From positions 691,001 to 755,000 of the forward strand of contig NZ_CP047652.1 in NCBI RefSeq assembly GCF_009906835.1: a stretch of DNA of 64,000 nt, written 5' to 3'. Below the pieces are notes generated by a model that saw only the letters and a list, made by a program, of their open reading frames with translations, made no database searches and had not been told where the DNA came from. Positions 30,394-39,289 of the stretch are shown in pieces. A program made the translations under genes and the position numbers. Positions within the stretch are counted from its first letter, which is position 1; the number at the start of each line of letters is the position of its first letter. This DNA comes from Aristophania vespae. Its GTDB lineage: Bacteria > Pseudomonadota > Alphaproteobacteria > Acetobacterales > Acetobacteraceae.

Positions 30394-30993
30394 TTATGAG
30401 CGTTTTTCAGTAATGAAACGAGCCAAAGTTTCGGGATAAAGACGGTGTTCTTGCACAAGAACGCGTTGGGCTAAATCGTCGGCTGTGTCATTTTCAAAAA
30501 CAGGTACTTTGGCCTGTGCGAGTATTGGGCCTTCATCCACACCCGGCGTGACTAAGTGAATTGTGCAGCCATGTTCTTTAACGCCAGCTTTTAAAGCAGC
30601 TTCATGAGTATGAAGCCCGGGAAAGGCTGGGAGTAAACTAGGGTGGATATTAAGCATGCGGCCAGACCATTTTGTCACAAGGTAAGGCGTTAAAACACGC
30701 ATATAACCAGCGAGACAAACTATTTTAACGCCCGTTTTTTCCAAAATCTGGTTAATGTCTCTTTCGTGAGCTTCACGGTCGCGTCCATAGGATTTGTGAT
30801 CGACAAAAGATGTCTCAATCCCAAATTTACGGGCGATATCTAAGCCAGGGGCATCGGGTTTATTGCTCAATACCAAAGCAACGCGCGCTGGGTAGTCAGG
30901 CTGAGCACATGCCTCAAGCAGGGCCATCATGTTACTGCCCCGACCGCTAATTAAAATAGCAATCGGGGTTTTTTCAACAATGTTTGCCATCAT
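30394..30993 (-). CDS. purN: Phosphoribosylglycinamide formyltransferase
   Basis: Formylates glycinamide ribonucleotide with 10-formyltetrahydrofolate, the third step of de novo purine synthesis. The 199-residue protein has IAILISGRGSNMMALLEA near residue 11, LVLSNKPDAPGLDIA, and the catalytic region IVCLAGYMRVLTPYLV near 92 followed by MLNIHPSLLPAFPGLHTHEAAL, with the active-site asparagine and histidine. The aspartate in TPGVDEGPILAQA near 150 completes the site. Its ATGATG start directly abuts the purM stop on the same strand, so the two genes form an operon. Confidence 0.96.
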   Translation of the reverse strand: MMANIVEKTPIAILISGRGSNMMALLEACAQPDYPARVALVLSNKPDAPGLDIARKFGIETSFVDHKSYGRDREAHERDINQILEKTGVKIVCLAGYMRVLTPYLVTKWSGRMLNIHPSLLPAFPGLHTHEAALKAGVKEHGCTIHLVTPGVDEGPILAQAKVPVFENDTADDLAQRVLVQEHRLYPETLARFITEKRS

Positions 30994-32049
30994 TTAAAAA
31001 GAAACCGGCTTGCTAAAATGAATGCCCGGCTCTGTGGTAATGTGTCCCATAATAAAAGCTGGTTCATTTAGTGTCTTTAATTGTGTCATAACCTCATCTG
31101 GATTGCGCGTTACCAGCACCATGCCAACACCACAATTAAAGACTTTAAGCATCTCTTCTTGTGAAACAGGGCCTTCTTTGGCAAGCCAGCCAAAAACATC
31201 GGGGCATTGCCAGGCGGAGCCGTCAATAGTGGCACCTAAACCTTCAGGGAGCACGCGTGGTAGATTTCCAGGAAGACCACCACCTGTAATATGGCTGCAT
31301 CCTTGCAGTAAATTATTCTGGTGGAGGTGCAGCACAGTTTTAACATAAAGCCTGGTTGGCTCTAAAAAGGCCTGAGCCAGTGTCTTACCCTGAGCAAATG
31401 GAGCAGGATCGTTCCATTTTAATCCCGTTTTTTTTACAACACTGCGAACCAGAGAAAAACCATTGGAATGAACCCCTGATGAAGGCAGCCCAATTAGAGT
31501 ATCTCCGGCTTTGATATCAGCAGGGAGTAACTGCCCACGCTCTGCTGCGCCAACACTAAATCCAGCCAGGTCGTAATGACCGCTCTCATAAAGTCCTGGC
31601 ATTTCAGCTGTTTCGCCACCAACCAGGGCACAGCCACTTTCCTTACAGGCACGTGCTATGCCTTCAACAATGCGTTTAGCTACATCTACAGTAAGATGGC
31701 CCGTAGCCATGTAATCAAGGAAGAAAAGAGGCTGAGCGCCCTGAACAATCAGGTCATTGACGCACATGGCAACAAGGTCGATACCAATATCATCATGCTC
31801 TCCGCTTTCTACAGCGAGCATAAGCTTTGTACCGACCCCATCAGTACAGCTAACAAGAACAGGGTCTTTAAACCCTGCTTTATTAAGGTCAAAAAGAGCG
31901 CCGAATCCACCAAGACCTCCCATAACACCGGGGCGTGACGTTGCTTTAGCTGCTGGTTTGATGGCTTCGACAAGTGCATCTCCTGCCGCAATATCAACTC
32001 CAGCTTCGGCATAAAGTGCACCGTGTGAAGTTTCGGAAGTCGAGGTCAT
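30994..32049 (-). CDS. purM: Phosphoribosylformylglycinamidine cyclo-ligase
   Basis: AIR synthetase, the ATP-dependent ring-closing step of purine synthesis. The 351 residues contain YAEAGVDIAAGDALVEAIK near 13, GGFGALFDL, VSCTDGVGTKLMLA near 65, MCVNDLIVQGAQPLFFLDY near 94, GGETAEMPGLYE near 142, and SGVHSNGFSLVR near 190. All are conserved PurM blocks. First gene of purMN and divergent from hdaA across 124 bases, which contain an ATAGCC/GGCTAT inverted repeat. Confidence 0.97.
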   Translation of the reverse strand: MTSTSETSHGALYAEAGVDIAAGDALVEAIKPAAKATSRPGVMGGLGGFGALFDLNKAGFKDPVLVSCTDGVGTKLMLAVESGEHDDIGIDLVAMCVNDLIVQGAQPLFFLDYMATGHLTVDVAKRIVEGIARACKESGCALVGGETAEMPGLYESGHYDLAGFSVGAAERGQLLPADIKAGDTLIGLPSSGVHSNGFSLVRSVVKKTGLKWNDPAPFAQGKTLAQAFLEPTRLYVKTVLHLHQNNLLQGCSHITGGGLPGNLPRVLPEGLGATIDGSAWQCPDVFGWLAKEGPVSQEEMLKVFNCGVGMVLVTRNPDEVMTQLKTLNEPAFIMGHITTEPGIHFSKPVSF

Positions 32050-32173
32050 TAGAAAAGAGCCCTTATAAAGAGTTGATGCTGGCGCTATTCTAAAGCATCC
32101 TATGAAAAGACGGAATAGCCAGATGTGCGGGCTATGGAATGAAATAGTTTGAAAAGAGCAGGAAAGAGGGTTT

Positions 32174-32893
32174 ATGAGCGAAAAACAGGCGCAATTAACG
32201 CTAGATTTTCAGCATAAAAGCCGTTTTTCCAAGCGTAGTTTTATTAACGGCTCGTCAAATGCTTCGGCCCGAACTTGGCTGTCTCGCAATTCATGGCCAG
32301 AAAATCGCCTATGGTTATGGGGCCCACCAGGAACAGGAAAGACACATTTATTACAAATTTGGTCACAAACCCACCATGTTCCTTTTTATGAAGCAAGTGA
32401 GTTTGATCATGCAAAACTAAGTGAAATTTTAGAATTTGATGAAAGCAGAACACCCATCAAAGCCATTATAATTGATCATTTAGATGACCTAAAAGATGAA
32501 GTTTCTTTGCTGCATTTAATCAATCGTGCTTATCAGAAAAAAATTAAAATATTAATGGCAGCGCGTCAGCCACCTGCATGGGGGCGCTTTACTCTTCCTG
32601 ACTTAACAAGTCGTTTAAAGGCAACATTAACAACTTATATTGAAGAGCCTGAAGATAAGCTGCGAGCGACTTTACTGCTATCTTTGCTGGCTGAGCGTCA
32701 GCTTGTTGTTCCCCAACCAGTAACTGACTGGTTGTGGCGAAGATTGCCCCGTACAGGTGAAGCACTTGTCGAGGCTGTTTCGCGTTTAGATCAGGCTGCT
32801 TTAGCCAAGGGTGTGTCAATTTCACGGCCACTCGCTCTGGAGGTTTTGGCCGATTTACTGAACCCTGAGAGTCAACCAAAAGAGGAGAAATGA
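32174..32893 (+). CDS. hdaA: DnaA-related regulatory ATPase HdaA
   Basis: Homologue of Hda, the AAA+ protein that works with the sliding clamp to convert DnaA-ATP to DnaA-ADP and prevent re-initiation. The 239 residues contain QLTLDF near the N-terminus, which resembles the clamp-binding peptide of Hda; a Walker A GPPGTGKTH at 50-58; a Walker B IIIDHLDDL near 98; and a sensor region RQPPAWGRFTLPDLTSRLKA near 136 with the arginine-finger pattern. It lacks the C-terminal DNA-binding domain of DnaA. The stop overlaps the ppk start (ATGA), so it is co-transcribed with ppk-ppx. This linkage is conserved in alphaproteobacteria. Confidence 0.88.
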   Translation: MSEKQAQLTLDFQHKSRFSKRSFINGSSNASARTWLSRNSWPENRLWLWGPPGTGKTHLLQIWSQTHHVPFYEASEFDHAKLSEILEFDESRTPIKAIIIDHLDDLKDEVSLLHLINRAYQKKIKILMAARQPPAWGRFTLPDLTSRLKATLTTYIEEPEDKLRATLLLSLLAERQLVVPQPVTDWLWRRLPRTGEALVEAVSRLDQAALAKGVSISRPLALEVLADLLNPESQPKEEK

Positions 32894-35109
32894 TCATGGA
32901 ACAGGCCACAACAAAATTACATGATTTTTCGCCTAAGGCTCAGGAATCGGAAATTACCACTATTCGCACTTCGCCAAAACGCTTTGTAAATAGAGAACTT
33001 TCATGGCTCGATTTTAATCAGCGCGTTATTGAAGAATCTGAAAATAAACGTAATCCCTTACTTGAGCGTGTACGCTTTCTTTCTATTAGCGCCAGAAACC
33101 TGGATGAATTTTATTCAGTTCGTGTGGCTGGGCTTGTAGGACAGGTAAGAGAGGGTATTTCGACCTTAAGCCCTGATGGTGCAACGCCGGAACAACAGCT
33201 CGAAGCTGTGCGTTTTAAAGCACGTCATCTTAAACAAGAGCAGCAACGTATCTGGCAAAATTTACGTAATGAACTTGCTGAAACAAATATCAAGATGCTG
33301 GAAGCTGCTTCTTTAAAAGCCGATGATAAAGAATGGCTTTCTGATTATTTTGATGAGCAGGTTTATCCGGTTTTAACGCCTTTAGCAGTTGATCCTTCTC
33401 ATCCTTTGCCTTTCATACCTAATATGGGTTTGACTCTTGTTTTATGTCTGAATGATCCACTTAGTCATAAGCATGTAATGGATGGGATTGTTTTACTTCC
33501 TGGACAAGTACCCCGTTTTTTACGCTTGCCCAATAAGGGAGACGAAATAAGATTTGTCCTTTTAGAAGAGATTATCACATTATTTGCATCACGTTTATTT
33601 CCAGGTTTAACAATTACGTCTTCTGGTGTTTTAAGAATTATCCGTGATACTGACGTTGAATTTGAGGATGAAGCGGAAGATTTGGTCAGCGCCTATGAAA
33701 CAGCTTTAAAACAAAGACGTCGTGGTGTTGGCATTCATCTTGAGTTGGAGGGTACTCTACCCGAAACTCTAGGGCGTGAACTTTATAAGGAAATGGGAGT
33801 AGGGCCTAGCGACGTTGTTGTACTTCCCGAAATGGTCGGTATGGTCGATCTTGCCCAGCTGGTTGTTAAAGACAGACCAGATCTGATTTTTCCTCCCTAC
33901 ACACCGCGCTTTTCTCAAAGAGTATTGGATTTTGATGGTGATTGTTTTGCCGCAATCAGATCTAATGATTTTATCGTCCATCACCCCTTTGAGAGTTTTG
34001 ATGTTGTTGTGCAATTTTTGCAACAAGCTGCTTTAGATCCGAATGTTTTAGCAATTAAGCAAACACTTTACAGAACGTCACGTGATAGTCCGATTGTGCA
34101 TGCTCTTATTGAAGCCGCCGAAGCAGGAAAATCTGTTACTGCTGTAGTCGAATTAAGGGCACGTTTTGACGAAGAAGCTAATATACGCCTTTCTCGCTCG
34201 CTAGAGGCGGCCGGGGTGCAGGTTGTTTTTGGGCTGGCACATTATAAAACTCATGCAAAACTTAGTCTTGTTGTACGGCGCGAAGGCAAAAAATTACGCT
34301 CTTATGCCCATTTTGGAACAGGAAATTATCATCCTGTAACGGCTAAAATTTATACAGATTTATCGTTTTTTACCTGTAACAGTGCCCTGGTAGATGACTC
34401 TGCACGTCTATTTAATTACGTAACTGGCTGTATTGTTCCTGAAAACATGGAGGCCGTGGCTTTTTCTCCCGTAAATATTAGGCAGTCCCTTGAAGATTTG
34501 GTCAGGGAAGAAATTGAGCATGTAAAAGCGGGTCGACCTGGCCATATCTGGTTAAAAATGAATAGTCTGGTCGATCCCCAACTGATCGACTTGCTCTATG
34601 AGGCGTCTCAGGCGGGTGTTAAAATTGTCGCCATTGTAAGAGGAATGTGCTGTTTACGCCCTCATGTGCCAGGTCTGTCTGAAACAATTCAGGTGCGTTC
34701 AATTGTCGGTCGGTTTTTGGAGCATTCTCGTATTTTTGCTTTTGGCAATGGCCGTCATTTGCCTTCTCGTCAGGCCAAGCTTTTTATTTCCTCTGCTGAC
34801 TGGATGCAGAGAAATATGAATAAGCGCGTAGAGGTTATGGTGCCAATTACCGACCCCACAGTACACGCGCAGATATTAGGCCAAATTATGACGGTTAATT
34901 TACGAGATACCCTCCAAACGTGGAAGATGACCTCACAAGGAAGTTGGCATCGTCTATCTACTGATCAAAGGCAGTTTTCTGCGCATGAAAATTTTATGAA
35001 AAATCCGTCTTTGTCTAAAGGTGGCAATAGTAATAGCCGTACCAAGCCTGAACCCTATATTGTTCCTGAATTAAACTGGGAGGAGACCAGTCATGGAGCT
35101 TCATCATAA
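32890..35109 (+). CDS. ppk1: Polyphosphate kinase 1
   Basis: Reversibly polymerises the ATP gamma-phosphate into inorganic polyphosphate, a phosphate and stress store. The 739-residue enzyme has the N-terminal RFVNRELSWLDFNQRVIEES near 33 and the head domain up to about 350. The phospholipase D-like catalytic domains follow, with AIKQTLYRTS near 388, AHYKTHAKLSLVVRRE near 454 containing the phosphorylated histidine, AHFGTGNYHP near 477, and the second histidine region VRGMCCLRPHVPGLSE near 579. It starts at ATG 32890 or at the ATG at 32896, both close to GAGGAG. It overlaps both neighbours, hdaA and ppx. Confidence 0.96.
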   Translation: MIMEQATTKLHDFSPKAQESEITTIRTSPKRFVNRELSWLDFNQRVIEESENKRNPLLERVRFLSISARNLDEFYSVRVAGLVGQVREGISTLSPDGATPEQQLEAVRFKARHLKQEQQRIWQNLRNELAETNIKMLEAASLKADDKEWLSDYFDEQVYPVLTPLAVDPSHPLPFIPNMGLTLVLCLNDPLSHKHVMDGIVLLPGQVPRFLRLPNKGDEIRFVLLEEIITLFASRLFPGLTITSSGVLRIIRDTDVEFEDEAEDLVSAYETALKQRRRGVGIHLELEGTLPETLGRELYKEMGVGPSDVVVLPEMVGMVDLAQLVVKDRPDLIFPPYTPRFSQRVLDFDGDCFAAIRSNDFIVHHPFESFDVVVQFLQQAALDPNVLAIKQTLYRTSRDSPIVHALIEAAEAGKSVTAVVELRARFDEEANIRLSRSLEAAGVQVVFGLAHYKTHAKLSLVVRREGKKLRSYAHFGTGNYHPVTAKIYTDLSFFTCNSALVDDSARLFNYVTGCIVPENMEAVAFSPVNIRQSLEDLVREEIEHVKAGRPGHIWLKMNSLVDPQLIDLLYEASQAGVKIVAIVRGMCCLRPHVPGLSETIQVRSIVGRFLEHSRIFAFGNGRHLPSRQAKLFISSADWMQRNMNKRVEVMVPITDPTVHAQILGQIMTVNLRDTLQTWKMTSQGSWHRLSTDQRQFSAHENFMKNPSLSKGGNSNSRTKPEPYIVPELNWEETSHGASS

Positions 35110-36586
35110 AAAACGTGCTGCAATTGTTGATCTTGGCTCTAACTCAGTACGTATGGTCGTGTTTGAAGGCGTTACACGTAACCCTGTCATTAGTTTTAAT
35201 GAAAAACATACACTTCGTTTAGGAAAAGGACTGGATAAAACGGGCCTCCTGAATGAAGAAGGGGTCAAAAAAGCCAAAAACGTATTAGCACGCTTTGCCA
35301 TTATCGCTCACGCTATGAGAGCTGATCCCTTTCACATTGTAGCGACAGCCGCTGTACGTGATGCTACTAACGGAGCTGCTTTTATCAAAGAAGCCCAGTC
35401 ATTGCTGCCTAATGCACAATTTCGCATTTTAAATGGCGAGGAAGAAGCAGATTACGCTGCTAATGGTGTTTTATGTGCATTGCCAGAAGCTAATGGTTTG
35501 GTCGCTGATATTGGGGGAGGGTCTTTAGAGTTAATTCACATTGCACAGCAACGTTACCATAAGGCAACGAGCACACATTTAGGTGTGATACGTCTTAGAG
35601 AACGCTCCGAGGACTCGGTTAAAAAGGCTTATTCTCTTGCTCAAGACTGTCTGAAGCAGGTTGATTGGCTCGCCAAAATGAAAGGCAAGGCGTTATATCT
35701 GGTAGGAGGAGGTTTTAGAACGCTTGCACGTTTAGATATTGCTCGCAGAAATTACCCTTTAAATATCGTACATCTTTTGCGTTATTCTGCTCAGGAAGCG
35801 AATGATCTTGCTTTATGGATTTTTCAATCTTCTTCAGAAAAATTAGAAAAACTAGGCAATGTTTCGCGTAAAAGAGTTACTGACGCCCCTTATGCTGCTG
35901 CCGTCTTGCTAAGTTTAATTAAGGAAATGGCACCTTCCGAAATTATATTTAGTGCTAATGGTTTGCGTGAAGGCTGGTATATGCAGCACGTAGCAGAGTC
36001 ATTATGGAAGCAAGAGCCCATGGTGGCGTTGCTAGAAGAACTAGCCGGGCGTTTTAGCCGCAATGTAATGGCCCCCGAACTTTTATATAACTGGACTACA
36101 CCTTTATTTAAGGGACCAGAGGGGCTAGGAGAAACAGGCTATTTAGCAAGATTGCGTTATTTCTCCTGTCTTGTTTCTGATATTGGAGCTTTTGCTCACC
36201 CTCAATATAGAGCTGAACAATCCTATCGCCTTATTCTTTATAATCAGGGCGTAAGTTTTGATCACCAGACAAGGGCATTTTTAGCGTTAGTGATCGGGAT
36301 TAGATACGGTATCTCTCGCAAAGACCCATTACTCGATATTTCGAGAGACATATTGGATGAAAATTTATTTACTCACGCCCTGACATTGGGCACGCTTTTA
36401 AGGCTTGCTTATAGTTTATGCGCAGGAACCGATTTTCTGCTAGGTGCATGCCACTTATCTTTGCAAAAGAACGTTCTTTCGCTTGATCTCAAGGCAGGAT
36501 CAATTCGTTCAGTCGGTAGTGCCGTTGAACAGCGTCTAAAACGTTTAGCCACTGAGTTAAATAAGCCGTTTGCTATTGTGACTTAG
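35093..36586 (+). CDS. ppx: Exopolyphosphatase / Ppx-GppA family phosphatase
   Basis: Hydrolyses polyphosphate from its ends or (p)ppGpp-type guanosine pentaphosphate. The 497 residues have the actin-like ATPase fold of the family: AIVDLGSNSVRMVVFEG near residue 10, ATAAVRDATNG near 86, NGEEEADYAANG near 115, and the phosphate-binding VADIGGGSLELI near 141. The C-terminal half is helical, with an HD-like region from about 310 that is divergent. Its start lies 17 bases inside ppk, the two being reciprocal enzymes of polyphosphate turnover. The stop is 27 bases from the convergent DUF4175 gene, with no clear terminator between. Confidence 0.92.
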   Translation: MELHHKKRAAIVDLGSNSVRMVVFEGVTRNPVISFNEKHTLRLGKGLDKTGLLNEEGVKKAKNVLARFAIIAHAMRADPFHIVATAAVRDATNGAAFIKEAQSLLPNAQFRILNGEEEADYAANGVLCALPEANGLVADIGGGSLELIHIAQQRYHKATSTHLGVIRLRERSEDSVKKAYSLAQDCLKQVDWLAKMKGKALYLVGGGFRTLARLDIARRNYPLNIVHLLRYSAQEANDLALWIFQSSSEKLEKLGNVSRKRVTDAPYAAAVLLSLIKEMAPSEIIFSANGLREGWYMQHVAESLWKQEPMVALLEELAGRFSRNVMAPELLYNWTTPLFKGPEGLGETGYLARLRYFSCLVSDIGAFAHPQYRAEQSYRLILYNQGVSFDHQTRAFLALVIGIRYGISRKDPLLDISRDILDENLFTHALTLGTLLRLAYSLCAGTDFLLGACHLSLQKNVLSLDLKAGSIRSVGSAVEQRLKRLATELNKPFAIVT

Positions 36587-36612
36587 TAAATCTATCTCAA
36601 TAAAGCAGCTTC

Positions 36613-39276
36613 TTATAAATCAGGATGAGAAAAAGGCCTCAAAAGTCGGTTCAGATAATCCAGCTCTGCTTTAGGCCGTGTTTGGTCAGAAGCACGTCGA
36701 CGCAATTCCTGCTCTAGTAATTTGTAATTTTTGTTTTTCTGACTATCAGGAATATGCGCATCTGATGCTGTTCCCTCATCTAACTTACGCCCCAAAGGAT
36801 CGCGGTTTTTGGACTGCGAGCCATCTTTATCATCATCCATGTCATCGTCATCCTGATCTGAACTTTGATCTGACGAGCTAGAACCATCATTTTTCTGGTG
36901 TTGTTCCTGCGGAGATTGTGGAGGTGGAATAAACCCAAGGCGCCCTTTAGATGATTTTTGAAGAGATTTCAGATTATCCTTCATATCTTTCTTAGCTTGA
37001 GACAGATCTTCCAGAATTTTCTGCTCCCATACAGCACTATCATGATCGTGCCGTTGGGCAATGGCCTGTAATGCTTTTTTCATGTCTGAGAAAGCATTAT
37101 TAAACCCGGCATTCTCTTTGTGCGTTAGCGTCTTTCCTCGTGTAATAAGAATGTGAGTTAGCGTTTTAAGAGCCTCTTGTACCTGGTAATTCTCTTGACG
37201 TTCATCTGCAAAACGTTGCTTTAAAAGCGGATCTTGTGGTTCGGGGGTAGGGGCTTCTGTTAATGTAGGAGGCGGTGTTATACCTAGCTGCCGTAACAAT
37301 TCGGCAGTTGAAAGCTGAGATATATTCTGGTTCTGAGGCTGAGATTTTGGTTGTGAGCTGGAAATGCGCATATGGGCAGCATTAAGAAGTAGTGTTTCTT
37401 TTCTGATTAAATCACGCAAAGCAGCATATTGATCACGTGCTTCTTCTTTTGCCTGCATTTGTAGCGATAAAGATTTTAAATCCATAGGCTGGGCCTGGCG
37501 CATTTGCTCGGCCATATCAGCCATCTCAGCAAGGTAGTTTTTAGCTTTATCTATATTTCCCTGCACTGTTTCTCGCTGTATCTGATGAGAAAGTTTTTGC
37601 CAGGGAGCCCCTTTTTCGGAGGGCATGGGCATGATAATTCCCGTTTGGCTAGCCTGTAGAAACATAAGTTTCATGCGATAATCTAGCGCATTTTTGAGCC
37701 TCTCCAACCTTGTATGAAGCTCTTCCTGTTGCGCTATGGATGAGGGGTGTTTTTCCCCCATATCATTGATTTGTAATAAAACATCTTGTTGAGCGGCCCT
37801 AAATTCGGCCATAGAGGCGGCAACATTAAGCCCTGCTTTATCACGATCCTCGACATATAGAGCTAAAAACCATAATTCATTGGTTAAATCAGAGCTTATT
37901 TCTTTATGTTTTACATGTTCAATAATATTAATCAGGCCAACTAATATATCACGTGGCATTGGCAGGGCACTTAGAAGAGTCAGGTCGTTCAAAGCTTGAG
38001 AGCTTGTTTCTTCATGCAAAGCTAATCTTCGGCGAATATCCAGTAATGACCGTGATAGAGCATTATGAAATGGTCTTGCTGCAATCTTTATCGTCTGCGG
38101 TGTTGTTTCTGAAACGAGGCCAGAAACACTTTCAGCGCGCAATTTTGCACTAACATTTTGGCCCGCAAATGGATCACTAGAGAGATCTAGAATTGCTTTG
38201 CCCTGAGAATTTTTGGGCGTGCCTTTAAGGGGTAAATCCCAGTGCGCTATACGCGGTTTTTGTCCTGAAATAGGATGCTGATTTGGTAATGTTAAAACAA
38301 GTTGAAGGGACTTTAGCCCGTTTGCCTGTTCTGCTTCCCAGGAAATTACTGTCCTCCAGCTTTCTTTTAAAGTCTTGGCCTTTTCTTTCCAGGCTATGAA
38401 AGGGGGGAGGTCTTTTTCAAATTTAATGTTCCACCACGCTAATTTACGCCCTCTCATACGTAGCGCAATTTTGCTGGTGTGAATGACGCGTCCCTCTATT
38501 TTCCAGCTTTGGTGCTCAAGCTTTTTTAGGTGTAAAAGCTTTGCTCCTTTTAGATGTGGAGTGGCGCTACTGCCCGTTATGACAGCAAAAAAACGCGCTC
38601 CTTGAAGAATAGGGGCATCTATTTTGTGAAGATTTTGTTGCAGAAATATAGTTGGAGCGCCTGTAAATGAGGGCGGATCTATCCAAGCCTGTACATGGGC
38701 GAGAGGAACGGCATCATCATCCATTCCCGGAACAAAACCTGCCTTGAGGCGCAATAAGCTTTCAGGAGCAGTGTGAAATAAAGAAAACCCCACAATAAAG
38801 ATGAAAAAAAGAGCACATAAGGCTTCACCAGAGTTTTTAAAAAAACGAGGTGCTCTAACTTTAAGACCTTTAATGTTTTTCTTAAGGCGTTTTTGATGTT
38901 CAAGCCAAATATAATTTTGGGCAGTAAAAGCGTCTTTTTGCTCTGTCGTGACAGGATGGTCTTTTAAGTCAGATAAAGGATAGCCATGCAGGTGCGTAGA
39001 GCGCTCAATAACACGATCAAGCTCATCAATAGTGGGAGGCGTGATTTGTTTTTTGCGATAGCGAAAAATAAAGACCAATAGAGCAAAATATAATAGCTCT
39101 AAAATAGCATGAATAATATCAGGAAGTTTTTGAGGAAGATGAAATAAGGAAGCAAGGAGCCATAATAATATGAAAAAAATTGGCCAGCACAATTTATACC
39201 AAATCTGCTCTAATTTTATAACACGCTTAGCTTTTAAACGCGCTCGGGTCAGTTCTTTGGAGAAGAGGCCGGCCAT
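36613..39276 (-). CDS. TIGR02302/DUF4175-family membrane protein
   Basis: Large protein of a family restricted mainly to alphaproteobacteria and without an assigned function. The 887 residues start with three membrane segments (about 28-45, 58-75, and 150-170, CALFFIFIVGFSLFHTAP). A long periplasmic-type or cytoplasmic region follows, with a beta-rich middle (about 190-400) and a helical, glutamine-rich second half with coiled-coil character (about 430-790). The C-terminal 80 residues hold a low-complexity acidic stretch of Ser/Asp followed by basic residues. lysA lies 13 bases upstream on the same strand, an order seen in other alphaproteobacteria. It is intact here and its role is unknown. 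Confidence 0.85.
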   Translation of the reverse strand: MAGLFSKELTRARLKAKRVIKLEQIWYKLCWPIFFILLWLLASLFHLPQKLPDIIHAILELLYFALLVFIFRYRKKQITPPTIDELDRVIERSTHLHGYPLSDLKDHPVTTEQKDAFTAQNYIWLEHQKRLKKNIKGLKVRAPRFFKNSGEALCALFFIFIVGFSLFHTAPESLLRLKAGFVPGMDDDAVPLAHVQAWIDPPSFTGAPTIFLQQNLHKIDAPILQGARFFAVITGSSATPHLKGAKLLHLKKLEHQSWKIEGRVIHTSKIALRMRGRKLAWWNIKFEKDLPPFIAWKEKAKTLKESWRTVISWEAEQANGLKSLQLVLTLPNQHPISGQKPRIAHWDLPLKGTPKNSQGKAILDLSSDPFAGQNVSAKLRAESVSGLVSETTPQTIKIAARPFHNALSRSLLDIRRRLALHEETSSQALNDLTLLSALPMPRDILVGLINIIEHVKHKEISSDLTNELWFLALYVEDRDKAGLNVAASMAEFRAAQQDVLLQINDMGEKHPSSIAQQEELHTRLERLKNALDYRMKLMFLQASQTGIIMPMPSEKGAPWQKLSHQIQRETVQGNIDKAKNYLAEMADMAEQMRQAQPMDLKSLSLQMQAKEEARDQYAALRDLIRKETLLLNAAHMRISSSQPKSQPQNQNISQLSTAELLRQLGITPPPTLTEAPTPEPQDPLLKQRFADERQENYQVQEALKTLTHILITRGKTLTHKENAGFNNAFSDMKKALQAIAQRHDHDSAVWEQKILEDLSQAKKDMKDNLKSLQKSSKGRLGFIPPPQSPQEQHQKNDGSSSSDQSSDQDDDDMDDDKDGSQSKNRDPLGRKLDEGTASDAHIPDSQKNKNYKLLEQELRRRASDQTRPKAELDYLNRLLRPFSHPDL

Positions 39277-39289
39277 ATTTTAAAAAACT

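Noticed and set aside
32050-32173. Inverted repeat ATAGCC/GGCTAT between purM and hdaA as a purine riboswitch
   Set aside because: The stem is short and shows none of the conserved core bases of known purine or PRPP riboswitches.
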